From: Pseudomonadota bacterium
GTDB taxonomy: Bacteria > Desulfobacterota > Desulfovibrionia > Desulfovibrionales > Desulfovibrionaceae
Reading direction: 5' to 3'
DNA length: 5,959 nucleotides
NCBI GenBank assembly: GCA_023453335.1
Contig: JAEXTU010000025.1
Coordinates: 1 to 5,959 of the forward strand
Shown: positions 5,421-5,959 of the stretch, in pieces
Layout: every line of letters begins with the position of its first letter
Numbering within the stretch: position 1 is the first letter of the stretch
Made by a program: the position numbers and the translations under genes
Notes under the pieces: generated by a model
Seen by the model: the letters and a program-made list of their open reading frames with translations, nothing else
Database searches by the model: none
Told to the model about the DNA's origin: nothing

Positions 5421-5959
5421 CCGAGAGCGACGGCGCCAGCAACTGGAACCTGCCCAACGCCATCAGCCTGGTGCGCATCCTGCTCACCCCGGTCTTCCTC
5501 TTCGCCTTCTGGAACGGCCGCCTGGACTGGGCCCTGGGAGCCTTCGTGGCGGCCGGGGCCAGCGACGCCCTGGACGGGACCCTGGCCCGGCTGCTCAAGC
5601 AGCGCACCGAACTGGGGGCCATCCTGGACCCCCTGGCCGACAAGTTCCTGCTCCTGGCCTCCTACGCGTCCCTGGGCCTGGCAGGCTGGCTGCCCGTCTG
5701 GGTGGTGGTCCTGGTCCTGGCCCGCGACCTGCTCATCTTGGGCGGGCTGTGGGTGGTGCGCCGCTCCGGGGTGGCCGGGCGGGCCAACATCTGCCCGGCC
5801 TGGGCCAGCAAGTGCAACACCGCGGCCCAGATCGGCCTGGTGGTGCTGGCCATGCTGACCCGCGGCTTCGGCCTGGACTACCCGGCCTGGGAGCAGTTCT
5901 TCCTGAACGCGGTGGTGGCGCTGGCTGTGGTCTCCGGCGGCCAGTACGTGCTGCGCGGC
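5417..5959 (+). CDS. CDP-alcohol phosphatidyltransferase (PgsA-like), 3'-truncated by the window
   Basis: This integral membrane enzyme of phospholipid synthesis moves the phosphatidyl group from CDP-diacylglycerol to an alcohol. The 181 visible codons run to the window edge without a stop. Family proteins have about 180-200 residues, so little is missing. The family signature D-xx-DG-xx-AR-x8-G-xxx-D-xxx-D is complete: Asp50, Asp53, Gly54, Ala57, Arg58, Gly67, Asp71, Asp75. These residues bind the metals and the CDP moiety. About six membrane segments are visible, starting with NLPNAISLVRILLTPVFLF (11-29), with LARDLLILGG (101-110) and SKCNTAAQ (131-138) further on. ATG 5417 is the only possible start, because a TAA lies in frame at 5375 with no other start codon between. 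Glycerol-3-phosphate (PgsA) is the commonest acceptor for this type, but a cardiolipin-synthase-like role cannot be excluded, so I give no symbol. Confidence 0.88.
   Translation, partial: MTESDGASNWNLPNAISLVRILLTPVFLFAFWNGRLDWALGAFVAAGASDALDGTLARLLKQRTELGAILDPLADKFLLLASYASLGLAGWLPVWVVVLVLARDLLILGGLWVVRRSGVAGRANICPAWASKCNTAAQIGLVVLAMLTRGFGLDYPAWEQFFLNAVVALAVVSGGQYVLRG

Overview
The window is a GC-rich chromosomal segment with dense coding and strongly G/C-biased third codon positions. It most resembles a high-GC Desulfovibrionales-type bacterium (Desulfobacterota). That placement is inferred from the style of the CoaD and MiaA proteins, the SixA-like protein with a QHG motif, and the LPP20-like and SLH-lipoprotein envelope genes; no database search was possible.

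Layout. (1) Positions 1-1321, + strand: the 3' part of coaD (coenzyme A synthesis) is followed, with overlapping stop and start codons (TAGTG), by miaA (tRNA A37 prenylation). (2) Positions 1322-1498: a convergent intergenic gap, less GC-rich than its surroundings, with a few small inverted repeats. (3) Positions 1499-2008, - strand: a SixA-like phosphohistidine phosphatase. (4) Positions 2009-2204: a divergent intergenic region with a candidate promoter in each direction. (5) Positions 2205-5305, + strand: three exported proteins that look like one operon. These are an LPP20-like periplasmic protein, a lipoprotein with TPR and S-layer-homology (SLH) repeats, and a second periplasmic protein I cannot name. 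The gap between the last two genes contains two adjacent perfect hairpins with GNRA tetraloops. (6) Positions 5306-5416: an intergenic gap with a T-tract and an 18-codon basic micro-ORF whose stop overlaps the next start (ATGA). (7) Positions 5417-5959, + strand: a CDP-alcohol phosphatidyltransferase (PgsA-like), running off the window.

The flanking genes are housekeeping (CoA, tRNA modification, phospholipid synthesis). The least explained part is the three-gene envelope cluster, which may build or anchor a periplasmic or outer-membrane structure. No tRNA, rRNA, CRISPR array, insertion sequence or phage gene was seen.
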